The notes under the pieces: generated by a model
Told to the model about the DNA's origin: nothing
Databases searched by the model: none
The model's input: only the letters and a program-made list of their open reading frames with translations
Shown: positions 39,249 to 47,465 of the stretch, piece after piece
Layout: each line of letters starts with the position of its first letter
How positions within the stretch are numbered: position 1 is the first letter of the stretch
DNA from: Cladopsammia gracilis
Lineage: Eukaryota > Cnidaria > Anthozoa > Scleractinia > Dendrophylliidae
DNA length: 64,000 bases
Reading direction: 5' to 3'
NCBI GenBank assembly: GCA_022457155.1
Contig: JAJGOT010000049.1
Span: forward strand, 2,077,501 to 2,141,500
Made by a program: the position numbers and the translations under genes

Positions 39249-39653
39249 ATGAAGTTTTCGATTCAGGAAGAAGGAAAAGAAAAAAATATTTTTTATACAT
39301 TTAAGGAAGCCAGCCAGCAAACAGGAATTCCAATTGCCAACATTTGGAGAGTTCTCAAAAGAGCAAACAAAAAATTTAAAAGGAAAGATGGAAAAGTTTT
39401 TTTCATTCAGGATGAAATAACAGATAAACCTTTTTTCCAAGTTGATGGAGAAGATATTTTTGATTTTGATGAACTAGAAAAGTTTAAAATTTCAAGCCAA
39501 GTTTTTATCAATCAAATCCTCAAGAAGAAAACTCATTTCCTTGATTCTGAGGAAATCACTCACTTTATCACATGGAAATCTCCTGAATTTGTTTTCTTCA
39601 TTGAAAAATTGAGTGAAAATCAGAGGGGAAAAAAAATCAAGGTAAAAAATTAA
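39249..39653 (+). CDS. Small protein with HTH-like N terminus (134 aa)
   Basis: The ATG at 39249 is chosen; upstream codons belong to the divergent polymerase promoter. Residues 12-50 (FYTFKEASQQTGIPIANIWR) resemble a helix-turn-helix of the NUMOD/MerR type, followed by a KVFFIQDE beta strand. The rest is acidic then basic at the end. Transcribed divergently from the polymerase and convergent with the SSB-like gene. Possible regulator; unrecognised family. Confidence 0.55.
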   Translation: MKFSIQEEGKEKNIFYTFKEASQQTGIPIANIWRVLKRANKKFKRKDGKVFFIQDEITDKPFFQVDGEDIFDFDELEKFKISSQVFINQILKKKTHFLDSEEITHFITWKSPEFVFFIEKLSENQRGKKIKVKN

Positions 39654-39672
39654 CCTCATTGAAAACGTTTTT

Positions 39673-39699
39673 TTTTTTCATTTCAAAGAAATGAAAAAA
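39673..39699. terminator. 12-bp hairpin in T/A tracts between convergent genes
   Basis: TTTTTTCATTTC, loop AAA, GAAATGAAAAAA. It lies between the 134-aa gene (+) and SSB-like gene (-), so it probably serves both as a transcript end. Confidence 0.6.
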
Positions 39700-39723
39700 C
39701 TTACAAGTCTTCATTCACTTCAT

Positions 39724-40353
39724 TTACCAGTCTACCTCCTCAGTATCTTCAAAGTTATCAAACGCTGAAACGTTTCCATTGAATTTTGTTACAAAAACTG
39801 AATTGATTGAACATGAAATGGATTGACAGTTTCCACAAAAGATGCGAGAAATTCGAAAGATCACATGCCCTGTTAGTTTTTCTCCAATGTGATCATGCGG
39901 GTCAAACCGAATGGATTTTCTTTGCCCAACTTCTCCTTCACCAAATTTCGAGAATGGAACGCTGATGTTTCCTTTTTGAGTCAACCACAACTTTCCCCAA
40001 ACTTTTTCCATCTCGCTTCGATCCGTTTTAATCAGGTTGAAATCTGTTTCTGAAAAATTTCCGAATCTCCAATTTTGTCTAACAACTTTTGACTTATTCT
40101 CCATTGCAAGCTTTCTGATCTGCCCCTCTATCTCTTTCATCTTTTCTTTGATTTCAGGGGGTGATTGATCTAGATTGATTCCCAATGAAAATCCGTTTTC
40201 ATTCTTATGAATTTTAAAGACGCATTTCTCAAGTTTGAGAGTGATTGGTCTTTCTTTGAACCGGAGAGGGATTTCAACAAATGGTTGTATTGTTTTTTTC
40301 ATTTGCGGTTCTTCGGTTGTGATTTGGTTCGTTTTCAATTCCTTCAACTCCAT
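39724..40353 (-). CDS. SSB-like protein (209 aa)
   Basis: Beta-rich protein with LWLTQKGNISVPFSKFG and RFDPHDHIGEKLTGHVIFRI, then a SISCSINSVFV strand and an acidic C-terminal tail (FEDTEEVDW). The acidic aromatic-ended tail and position near the polymerase suit a viral single-strand DNA-binding protein, perhaps the counterpart of the two paralogues in element 1. Sequence similarity to those is too weak to be sure. Confidence 0.5.
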   Translation of the reverse strand: MELKELKTNQITTEEPQMKKTIQPFVEIPLRFKERPITLKLEKCVFKIHKNENGFSLGINLDQSPPEIKEKMKEIEGQIRKLAMENKSKVVRQNWRFGNFSETDFNLIKTDRSEMEKVWGKLWLTQKGNISVPFSKFGEGEVGQRKSIRFDPHDHIGEKLTGHVIFRISRIFCGNCQSISCSINSVFVTKFNGNVSAFDNFEDTEEVDW

Positions 40354-40399
40354 TTTATATGGAGTAAAAAAAAAAAATAATTTTTTTTCTTATTTAAAA

Positions 40400-40564
40400 A
40401 TGGAAGCAGAAGATTTCGAAAGAATGATGGAAGACAGTGATTATATTATAGAATTGATGAATCTCAATTTTAATGACGATTTTGCAATAAAAATTTTACT
40501 TGAACTCGAAAAATCAGGTCATCACCCAGAAGATTTTCTTGGGGAACTTTTAGATTTTTTTTGA
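40400..40564 (+). CDS. Small acidic ORF (55 aa) with +1 continuation after a T8 tract
   Basis: MEAEDFERMMEDSDY... ends at TGA after the T8 run 40555-40562. In the +1 frame after the run an acidic ORF of similar composition continues to a stop at about 40660 (FDGNDFEEDFSA...). Either a frameshift mutation or a T-tract slip joins them. Function unknown. Confidence 0.45.
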   Translation: MEAEDFERMMEDSDYIIELMNLNFNDDFAIKILLELEKSGHHPEDFLGELLDFF

Positions 40565-40679
40565 TTTTGATGGAAATGATTTTGAAGAAGATTTCTCAGC
40601 AGCAGAAGTTGTTGAAATGATTATGGAACCAGATTTTGGTCCGCTTGGGAATGTGTGATTTCACTCCATTTGGAGTTGA

Positions 40680-40795
40680 ATCACTCCCGGCTCGCAACGG
40701 CTCCCTTCGGTCGCTTCGCTCACTCCCGGCTCGCAACGGCTCCCTTCGGTCGCTTCGCTCACTCCCGGCTCGCTTCGCTCACTCAACCCTCAAAT
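40680..40795 (+). repeat. GC-rich short tandem repeats (ggctcgc / cttcgctcac)
   Basis: A unit of about 50 bp, actcccggctcgcaacggct plus cccttcggtcgcttcgctc, occurs twice, followed by a truncated third copy. This is one of several sites in element 2 with (G)CTTCGCTCGC-type repeats. Confidence 0.75.
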
Positions 40796-41328
40796 TTTTT
40801 CTCCCATTCAGCTTCAAACTTTTCCAAATCCAACCCCAAATCAATCACAATCCCATCAATCGCTTCCATTGAAAACAAAAATTCATCCCTGTCGAATTTT
40901 CCTCCCCGCAAAGCGAAGCGCAAATCACTCAATGTTTTTTCATAGGTGGTGAAAGCGAATTTCGCCATCTTAATTTTGCTTTTCAGATTCTTCATTTCAT
41001 TCGCGGTTTTCAAGATCAGTCCTGCTCCTGAAATCACTCCCAAAACGATTGGATTCATTGTTGTTGCCCCAGCAATCGTCCCGATTGCAACCAGACCGGA
41101 AGAGGTCAAATTCATGAGCAGATTCATTTTCTTGAATCGACCATGCGCTCGTTTCAAACACCAAAATCTTTTGTGATAAAATCGATAAAGTTTTTTGATC
41201 TCTTCCAGTTCTTCTTCCCGAATTGCGGGGTTGATGTGATTGAAAGTAAAAATGTTTTGTTTTCGCGCTCGCTTCACTCGGCTCGGCTCGCTTCGCTCGC
41301 TCCCTTCGATCGCTTCTCTCGCTCTCAT
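40783..41328 (-). CDS. Membrane-associated virion protein candidate (181 aa)
   Basis: Homologue of element 1's 12209-12739: FNHINPAIREEELEEIKKLY, FYHKRFWCLK, KKMNLLMNLTSSGL, a hydrophobic glycine-rich segment (VAIGTIAGATTMNPIVLGVI), then KFAFTTYEKTLSDLRFALRG. The ATG at 41328 starts just after the fibre stop. The N terminus (residues 1-25, rich in R, E, S) is encoded by GC-rich short repeats and has no match in element 1, so a repeat appears to have invaded the coding sequence. Confidence 0.6.
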   Translation of the reverse strand: MRAREAIEGSERSEPSRVKRARKQNIFTFNHINPAIREEELEEIKKLYRFYHKRFWCLKRAHGRFKKMNLLMNLTSSGLVAIGTIAGATTMNPIVLGVISGAGLILKTANEMKNLKSKIKMAKFAFTTYEKTLSDLRFALRGGKFDRDEFLFSMEAIDGIVIDLGLDLEKFEAEWEKKFEG

Positions 41329-41332
41329 TTTT

Positions 41333-43123
41333 CTAGATAATTTCAAAAAGAAATGTGATTTGGGCCTGGCCAATATTTAATGTTCGATCATCTATTCTTG
41401 CTGTAAATAATTCTCCTTCCTTATAAACAACATTTGAAAAAGAAAATAATTGAATTCTATTATCTCTGCTAACCCTCGTTCCACTTTGTGATTCTTTATC
41501 TGGGAGATATAAACTTAGTTGTGGAAAAGAAGATGTTTTCGATAAAATTTGAGAAAACGCTTTAATTAATTTGCATCGAATGGGGATGACTATATCATTG
41601 AAAAAATTATCAAAAAGTATATTTATGGCGTCTCCAGATGATTTTCTAAATCTTCCAATCAGCATGAAATTATTCTTCAAATTTGAATTGAGCAATTTGT
41701 GGCCATTCAAATCCAAGTCAGTCTCCATAACCATCTTCCCTGCTTCGAAAACAAAAGGGGAATCGAAGACGCTGCTTGCAACATCAGGTTGAGAACCAGC
41801 AATGCCATATATGATCAGATTTGCATTTCCTTTTTCAGCTGATTCGGCAGTTCCTCTCCATTTCAAATCCAGGAAAATAAATTCAGGTGGAGTGATCTTC
41901 CATTTATGCATATGGATAATGGATCTGGAATACCCCGAAAACTTCTTAGTTGATTGTTGATTGATATTCAGACTGGCGCTCACAACGTTGACGCTCACAC
42001 CATCCATTGACGCGGGGAAGAATTCCACGCACACGGTAAACTCTCCCTCTGGGAGTTTGAACATATTGAATCCAAGTCTCCCATCGTATTCATTGAAATG
42101 ATCTTTTGTTATTTTCAAGTCATAAGCCTTCTTGTTGAAATGATGCGGTGAATTTGAAAAATCAGTTATGCCAGTTACTTCCATATCATGTTCAGAGCTG
42201 GATTCATCCACATTTTCCATCAGATAGCGGAATGCGTCCTTTGGGTGAGAGGTTGACGTGATATGCGATTCATTGACATATTCTTTAAGTTTCTCTTCTA
42301 ATTCTATCGTGTGGACTACCACACCTCCTATCGCATTATCCACATAAGATTTTGACGTGGGTTGATGCTTCAGAGTTGGCGCTGCGATATTGTTTATTTG
42401 TTGCGAATTCATATCCAAGTTTCCGGTCATTGTCCCACCTTCCAACGAAAGCTTTTTCGCGGATTGGGCATCCACATATCGCATATTTGCGCCCTGATCG
42501 GCAACTTCGGGATCTTTCACGTTAAAAATGGTGTGATTTCCCATATCCAAAGCCGTCTCCATTGGAAACGTCTCTTTGCGGCTGAGAAAGATATTTTTGG
42601 TGTCATTATAAGAAACCAGGTTGTTATAATGCGCTCCCAAATCATGCCATGTTTGTTGTTTTGAGTTTTTCACGTTGAAAAGCCCTTTCAAATCCAGGTC
42701 CTTCGTGACTTCATGAGTTGATACATCAGGGTGGAATTTTTTCAGAGTGACCATATTCACCGCTGACAAATCCTGGTTTTCATCAGTGTCCAGATTGACG
42801 ATCAATTTGCGATTCATTTCTATTTCCCCGGGGTTGATGAGTTTTTGTCCCCTGAGATCAAGATCCCCAGTCATATGGGAAGACCCATCCACCTGGAGAG
42901 AATCTGCTCGCAATTGCGTTGCAAGCGTGTCAACTTGGTGCTTTGTGATTGCGTCATCATTGTCAACTCCTTCGGCAACATTAACCAGTCGTTTTTGTTG
43001 GATATCATAATTATTGTTGGTGTCTAATTTCAAACCACCTTGTTGAACTTGTTTGTTGAAATTTTTCATGTATTCCCTCATGTCAACACCGGTGTATCGT
43101 CCTACATTGTTGAATATGCCCAT
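41333..43123 (-). CDS. Fibre / tail-fibre-like attachment protein
   Basis: Start at 43123 (MGIFNNVGRY) by homology to element 1; upstream codons overlap the ATPase. Tail-fibre-like repeats: TGDLDLRGQKLINPGEIEMN, ALDMGNHTIFNVKDPEVADQ and GNLDMNSQQINNI with YVD/ITKHQ joints. The middle region is conserved with element 1 (SSEHDMEVTGI, KKFSGYSRSIIHMHKW). The C-terminal domain (about 115 aa) is unlike that of element 1. It overlaps nothing downstream and lies 1 bp from the ATPase stop. Probable receptor-binding fibre. Confidence 0.7.
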   Translation of the reverse strand: MGIFNNVGRYTGVDMREYMKNFNKQVQQGGLKLDTNNNYDIQQKRLVNVAEGVDNDDAITKHQVDTLATQLRADSLQVDGSSHMTGDLDLRGQKLINPGEIEMNRKLIVNLDTDENQDLSAVNMVTLKKFHPDVSTHEVTKDLDLKGLFNVKNSKQQTWHDLGAHYNNLVSYNDTKNIFLSRKETFPMETALDMGNHTIFNVKDPEVADQGANMRYVDAQSAKKLSLEGGTMTGNLDMNSQQINNIAAPTLKHQPTSKSYVDNAIGGVVVHTIELEEKLKEYVNESHITSTSHPKDAFRYLMENVDESSSEHDMEVTGITDFSNSPHHFNKKAYDLKITKDHFNEYDGRLGFNMFKLPEGEFTVCVEFFPASMDGVSVNVVSASLNINQQSTKKFSGYSRSIIHMHKWKITPPEFIFLDLKWRGTAESAEKGNANLIIYGIAGSQPDVASSVFDSPFVFEAGKMVMETDLDLNGHKLLNSNLKNNFMLIGRFRKSSGDAINILFDNFFNDIVIPIRCKLIKAFSQILSKTSSFPQLSLYLPDKESQSGTRVSRDNRIQLFSFSNVVYKEGELFTARIDDRTLNIGQAQITFLFEII

Positions 43124-43124
43124 T

Positions 43125-43763
43125 TTAAAAGGTTTCATCAAAATTTTTGGCAACACTTTTCTTTTCTTTGTCAAGGAAAAGGAATTCGAAGGGTCCAAGT
43201 TTGTTGAAAAGATGGGGGTCAATCAAATTCTCTTTTGCAATGAGATCGAGGTGAGTTTTTGTTGCTGGTGGATAAAGCAGCATGTGTGAACAATTCAAAC
43301 GAATCTTTTGTGGAACATCATAATAGGACTGGGAAAGATAAATTGGACTGATTCCGTGATGCCTTCCATCTGTCCAATGATTTGCGATTTGTTTTTGAAT
43401 TCGATCGGATGAGTTCATGAGGTCATCAAACACGACGACTTTCCGATTGTTGCTTGGATAATCTGAGGTATTCATGATGTCATCTGGCCCCAGAATTTCG
43501 AGAACTGGATATCCGACTTTTTGGCTGACACCTTCCATCAACTTTTGTAGATCAACGATTTTGTCTTGATGTTGATTGGGAGAGTAGAAATAAATTTTAT
43601 CATAGAAGACGAGAGGTTTTCGCAACATGTGCATCAAAGTGTTTGTTTTTCCGCAACGGGTTTGACCCGCAATGAGCATTCGGAAATCTTCATCAAGGAA
43701 ATCACAATATTTTCGGTCTGGCTTCGCTCCGCTCGCGTTTCGATCATAATTTGGAATCTTCAT
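43125..43763 (-). CDS. Genome-packaging ATPase (FtsK/HerA, A32-like)
   Basis: Start at 43763 by alignment with element 1 (MKIPNYD). P-loop AGQTRCGKTNT and Walker B VVVFDDLMN. The sequence between MKIPNYD and the P-loop differs because of a short GC-rich repeat (gcttcgctccgctcgcg). Divergent from the gene at 43820 across a palindromic spacer. Intact. Confidence 0.92.
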   Translation of the reverse strand: MKIPNYDRNASGAKPDRKYCDFLDEDFRMLIAGQTRCGKTNTLMHMLRKPLVFYDKIYFYSPNQHQDKIVDLQKLMEGVSQKVGYPVLEILGPDDIMNTSDYPSNNRKVVVFDDLMNSSDRIQKQIANHWTDGRHHGISPIYLSQSYYDVPQKIRLNCSHMLLYPPATKTHLDLIAKENLIDPHLFNKLGPFEFLFLDKEKKSVAKNFDETF

Positions 43764-43819
43764 TTTAAGTGTTGAGATAACATTTATCTCCAAAGATAAA
43801 TGTTGTTTTGTCACTTAAA
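43764..43819. promoter_or_regulatory. Palindromic divergent promoter region
   Basis: ATTTTAAGTG...CACTTAAAAT form the outer arms, touching both start codons, and AACATTTATC...GATAAATGTT a 10-bp inner stem. Symmetry would give the same signals to the ATPase and the 380-aa gene. Confidence 0.6.
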
Positions 43820-44959
43820 ATGGATCTTGAAAGAATAAAGAAGTTTGCCGAACGTGAACAGCAGGGATATCAAATCGCGAAAGCCGTCACAGAAGTGAAA
43901 AATGAAATGAAAGACCGAGAAAAAGGGCGGGATGTTGTCATGAGTGATTATTTCAAGACTCTCAGAGAACCCCTGCTGGAGCAACAAAAGAAGACAGATG
44001 CAAAACAAGATGCAGTGATTGAGCAACTCCGGCAAAATCAACTTGCTTTGACTGATGGCTTCAAAGACTTGGTAGAAACGAACAGAGATATTATTACGCT
44101 GTCTACCGAGCTTCCGCAACTTTCGGGCCCGCCGGATGAAAAAGACACTGGTATTTCCATTGCAGCTGTAGAAAATAGGTTTGATAAAGATGATAAAATT
44201 ATTTTAAATAATTATCATCTTCCCAAGCCTAATGACCTGATGGCTATGAAAACTCAAGAGCTAAACAAGCTCAAAGAGAGTGCTCAGGCAACTGTTAAAA
44301 TTATTTCGAATAAAATAAGTGGAGTAAAGAGGAGCAAACAAAAAGACACACCAAAAGGTTTATCTGACATTGAATCTTATAAAAGAGAGCAAAAGACATT
44401 ATCAAGTTATGCAAGCACAATTAATGACATCATATCTTTGCGAAAATACTACACACAACCAAAACATGGGGAAGGCATTCGAAAATACAAACAACCTCGC
44501 AGAAATGCCTTCAAGATTCAAAAAGACCACTATGGTGGGCTTCTCATCGATGTCCCCAAACTTTTTAATGAAATGAAACTGAATGCCTTCCGAGGTGGTA
44601 AATTGATCTATCAGGCTGATGCAGACAAATCACTCATCGATTTGTTGACAAAGAGATTCAACCCGAAAAAGAACTATTCCTTGAATGCCGTGAGGATTTT
44701 CAACGATTTGAACACACTGTCAAATATGCCACCTCACAAATCCTCAGGTAAATCAAGGATGGTGGGATCCAGCGTTGTCTTCTATCAAAAGCCAGAAGAG
44801 CTGGCAGATCGGATGAAGATCCTGGTTGGCTCAATGGCTGCTGGCAACAATTCGCATGTCTTGAGGAATGATCTTTCCCAAATAAATGATGAACTCTTGA
44901 GAATTGGAGCAATCGATAGAACAATGCATGAAAAACTTTATCAGAAGTATTTAAAATAA
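43820..44959 (+). CDS. Conserved Polinton virion-associated protein
   Basis: Homologue of element 1's 15824-17035; ATG at 43820 chosen by alignment (MDLERIKKFAE). Shares MSDYFKTLREPL, the glutamine/lysine-rich helical stretch, GEGIRKYKQPRRNA, GGLLIDVPKLF, LIYQADADKSLIDLL and IGSMAAGNNSHVLRNDLSQI-type blocks (VGSMAAGNN here). The middle segment is variable between the elements. It joins the penton gene at TAATG. Function unknown, presumably structural. Confidence 0.7.
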   Translation: MDLERIKKFAEREQQGYQIAKAVTEVKNEMKDREKGRDVVMSDYFKTLREPLLEQQKKTDAKQDAVIEQLRQNQLALTDGFKDLVETNRDIITLSTELPQLSGPPDEKDTGISIAAVENRFDKDDKIILNNYHLPKPNDLMAMKTQELNKLKESAQATVKIISNKISGVKRSKQKDTPKGLSDIESYKREQKTLSSYASTINDIISLRKYYTQPKHGEGIRKYKQPRRNAFKIQKDHYGGLLIDVPKLFNEMKLNAFRGGKLIYQADADKSLIDLLTKRFNPKKNYSLNAVRIFNDLNTLSNMPPHKSSGKSRMVGSSVVFYQKPEELADRMKILVGSMAAGNNSHVLRNDLSQINDELLRIGAIDRTMHEKLYQKYLK

Positions 44960-45729
44960 TGGATGCAAATCGAGTACTTGTCTTTAAATCAATTGATGCA
45001 AGAAAACAAAACCCACAAAATAAACCAGGGAATTTCACAACGAGGTTTTCTCCAGAGTTGCAGCTGGAAGAGAATAAACCGCACTGGCTGGCTTTGGATC
45101 ATCTTTCCATGACGGCAAGCTGGCATAATATCAAGCCTAAATACCGCAACAACAAGTTGGTGATTTCCAAAGACAAGGGCAAGACATGGGAAACAATCAC
45201 CTTTCCTGCGGGAATTTATGACTATGAAGACATCAACGAATTCATTCACAAAAGCATTGGGAAAAGGAGCGAAGCGACCTCCACAGGTGATAGTTATGGA
45301 ATCAATGTGTTGTTTGATTTGACCACTTTCAAAGTTTTCATTCAACTTCAAGAGAACTTTCAAATTGATTTTGTAAACAGTGGAAACTTTCACATCTTGG
45401 TGGGATTTGATGCGGCTAAACTGACAGCTAGTGCTTATGGAACGAATTTTCCAAATATATCAAACAGTGTTGACAATCTCTATCTCAGATGCAGTCTTTT
45501 GAGCGATTCAATTGTCTCCGGGAAAAGGTCAAATGCGCTTTACACGTTCTCAACCAACACTAAAACCAGATCATTGCCATTCGAAATTCAACCAATAAAT
45601 TACTTGTGGAATAAAATAAACTCCCCGCATATTTCTGAGGTCACCTTCTACATTACTGATGATGAAGACCGAGAAGTTGATTTGAATGATATTGATATTT
45701 CTTTGACTGTGGTAATTAAAAATGGATGA
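44959..45729 (+). CDS. Penton / minor capsid protein (256 aa)
   Basis: Same family as element 1's 17032-17793: LVFKSIDARKQNPQNKPGNF, LALDHLSMTASWHNI, TFPAGIYDYEDINEFIHK, SLLSDSIVSGKRSN and STNTKTRSLPFEI. An insertion after IHKSIGK (residues RSEATSTGDS) is encoded by a GC-rich short repeat (gaaaaggagcgaagcgacc) and is absent from element 1. Overlaps the next gene by 8 bp. Confidence 0.85.
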   Translation: MDANRVLVFKSIDARKQNPQNKPGNFTTRFSPELQLEENKPHWLALDHLSMTASWHNIKPKYRNNKLVISKDKGKTWETITFPAGIYDYEDINEFIHKSIGKRSEATSTGDSYGINVLFDLTTFKVFIQLQENFQIDFVNSGNFHILVGFDAAKLTASAYGTNFPNISNSVDNLYLRCSLLSDSIVSGKRSNALYTFSTNTKTRSLPFEIQPINYLWNKINSPHISEVTFYITDDEDREVDLNDIDISLTVVIKNG

Positions 45730-46108
45730 AAGAAGAGAAAGAGATCCTGATACAGGTGAAATAAGATATGGAGGTGGTTTTTCTGATGTTTTCTCAAAAC
45801 TCGCAGCTAAATTAACAGGAAAAACAGCTTCAAAATTAGCTTCAAAGGCAGCAGAAAAATTAGTTGAAAAAGGAGCAGAGAAAGTTGGAGAAAAGACTGG
45901 ACAACTCATTGGTGAAAAAATTTATGATAAATTTACAACAAAGAAAGCGAGTGAAGTGAGTGAAGCGAAGCGACCGGAGGGAGCCTCAGTGCCAGCGCCC
46001 CCGGAAACAAAAGGAAAAGAAATTGGGGAAATACTGAAGAAAGTCCGCTTCCAAGAAGACACTGACAAATTTCAATATGTGAAAGATGTTTATAAGGGCC
46101 TCCTCTGA
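45722..46108 (+). CDS. Small amphipathic virion protein (128 aa)
   Basis: Homologue of 17827-18234: DTGEIRYGGGF, KLTGKTASKLASKAAEKL, EKVGEKTGQLIGEKIYDKF. A stretch after TTKKAS (EVSEAKRPEGASVP) is encoded by GC-rich repeat sequence (gtgaagcgaagcgacc). It lies between penton and MCP, as in element 1. Its glycine-rich site could be cut by the protease. Confidence 0.6.
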   Translation: MDERRERDPDTGEIRYGGGFSDVFSKLAAKLTGKTASKLASKAAEKLVEKGAEKVGEKTGQLIGEKIYDKFTTKKASEVSEAKRPEGASVPAPPETKGKEIGEILKKVRFQEDTDKFQYVKDVYKGLL

Positions 46109-46130
46109 AAAGAAAAAACTATCTAATAAA

Positions 46131-47435
46131 ATGGCAGTGAATTTTAGAAACCCGGAATTCGTAAAAAGATACGAATATACATATTATGATCTAGCAACAC
46201 CACTCAATGACAACATTGCAAATGACAACAGGCAGGAAAAAACTAATTATCACTTCAACGTGGATAATTCCTCAGAAGCAAACCCAATTGATTGGTACAA
46301 TGCATATCTGGAGGTTGACTTTAAGCTTGTTACAACGGCGGACAGTGCAACTGGAATAACCGCGGGGCCAAATAATGGTAACCAAGATTGCACGACAACT
46401 AATGGTTTGACATTCATAAAATCAATCAAAGTAGAATGCAATGGGCAAACCATTTATAACAACTCAAGAGCAAATGAATCAGCGAATGCATTGACGCTCT
46501 TGAAATACACGAAAACCTATGCCGATTCGGTTGGGCAAGATCAGTTCTTCTATCCCGATACATCAACGGGAACAACAGAAGCACGGCCAGCAGAAGCACT
46601 TTATAATGAGGGTTTTGCCAGACGAAAGATCCTGACTGATGCGGCGAATATCAACAAAATATCAATTCCCCTGAATTTATACAGTTATTTCGCTGCTTTC
46701 AAAAATAACCTTCACCCAAATATAAAGACAACTCTTCTGTTGGAACTTGAAAATGACAACAATCTGATTTTCAAAAAAGGCGCTGCGCCAGATTCAAAAG
46801 TAATTCTCACTAAACTCAGATTGTGGTGCCCCAAAATCATTTTCAACGGAAAAGGCTTGAAACAATATCTTGAAGATTATCTGAAACCGAAAAAGTGGAC
46901 ATATTTGAAAGAACACCATGAAATAACACAAACAGCAGCTGTGAATAGCTACTTTCGCATTTCCACGGGGCTTCGAAGGCCGCGACATGTGTTGATTTGG
47001 GTTGTTCCAACAGCATCTTACAATAGCCAGACACATGATATCTTCAAATTCACGACATTCAGCATTGGAGCAAACAACCGACACTTCAGTCGAGCCCAAC
47101 TGGAGTTGAACAACTCAATTTATTACCCTCAATTGGAAATGACAACGGATGAGGAAACTAGGCTTTATCGAGCTTTGATGGCATTCAATTCCGCTTATAA
47201 TGACGTTTTAAGCGGGCCATTGATTACCCGAGCAAATTTCAAAAACCTCTTTGGCATGCTTTACTTCGATCTCCGAAACCAAGAAGATGATGTGAAAGAT
47301 GGAGTTGTGTCTCTGACTTTCCGATACGAATTGAGTGGCGCCAACCCAACACAGTACACATTGAACGCCTTGGTGTTGCATGAACAAGAAATTGAGCTGT
47401 ATACAGCATCAAACAAACTTCTGGTCAAGGCCTGA
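46131..47435 (+). CDS. Major capsid protein (double jelly roll), 434 aa
   Basis: ATG at 46131 aligns with element 1's start (MAVNFRNPEFVKRYEY). Same motifs: SSEANPIDWYNAYLEVDFKL, GPNNGNQDCTTTNG, NLYSYFAAFKNNLHPNIKT, LRLWCPKIIFNGKG and RISTGLRRPRHVLIWVVP. It is colinear with the element 1 protein throughout and the closest pair between the two elements together with penton and ATPase. Intact. Confidence 0.92.
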   Translation: MAVNFRNPEFVKRYEYTYYDLATPLNDNIANDNRQEKTNYHFNVDNSSEANPIDWYNAYLEVDFKLVTTADSATGITAGPNNGNQDCTTTNGLTFIKSIKVECNGQTIYNNSRANESANALTLLKYTKTYADSVGQDQFFYPDTSTGTTEARPAEALYNEGFARRKILTDAANINKISIPLNLYSYFAAFKNNLHPNIKTTLLLELENDNNLIFKKGAAPDSKVILTKLRLWCPKIIFNGKGLKQYLEDYLKPKKWTYLKEHHEITQTAAVNSYFRISTGLRRPRHVLIWVVPTASYNSQTHDIFKFTTFSIGANNRHFSRAQLELNNSIYYPQLEMTTDEETRLYRALMAFNSAYNDVLSGPLITRANFKNLFGMLYFDLRNQEDDVKDGVVSLTFRYELSGANPTQYTLNALVLHEQEIELYTASNKLLVKA

Positions 47436-47442
47436 AAACTTA

Positions 47443-47465
47443 TTTCGATATTGAAAATATCGAAA
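47443..47465 (+). promoter_or_regulatory. Hairpin abutting the pVI-like start codon
   Basis: TTTCGATATT (47443-47452), loop GAA, AATATCGAAA (47456-47465): the last A is the A of the ATG. Same architecture as the hairpins in element 1, different sequence. Confidence 0.5.
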
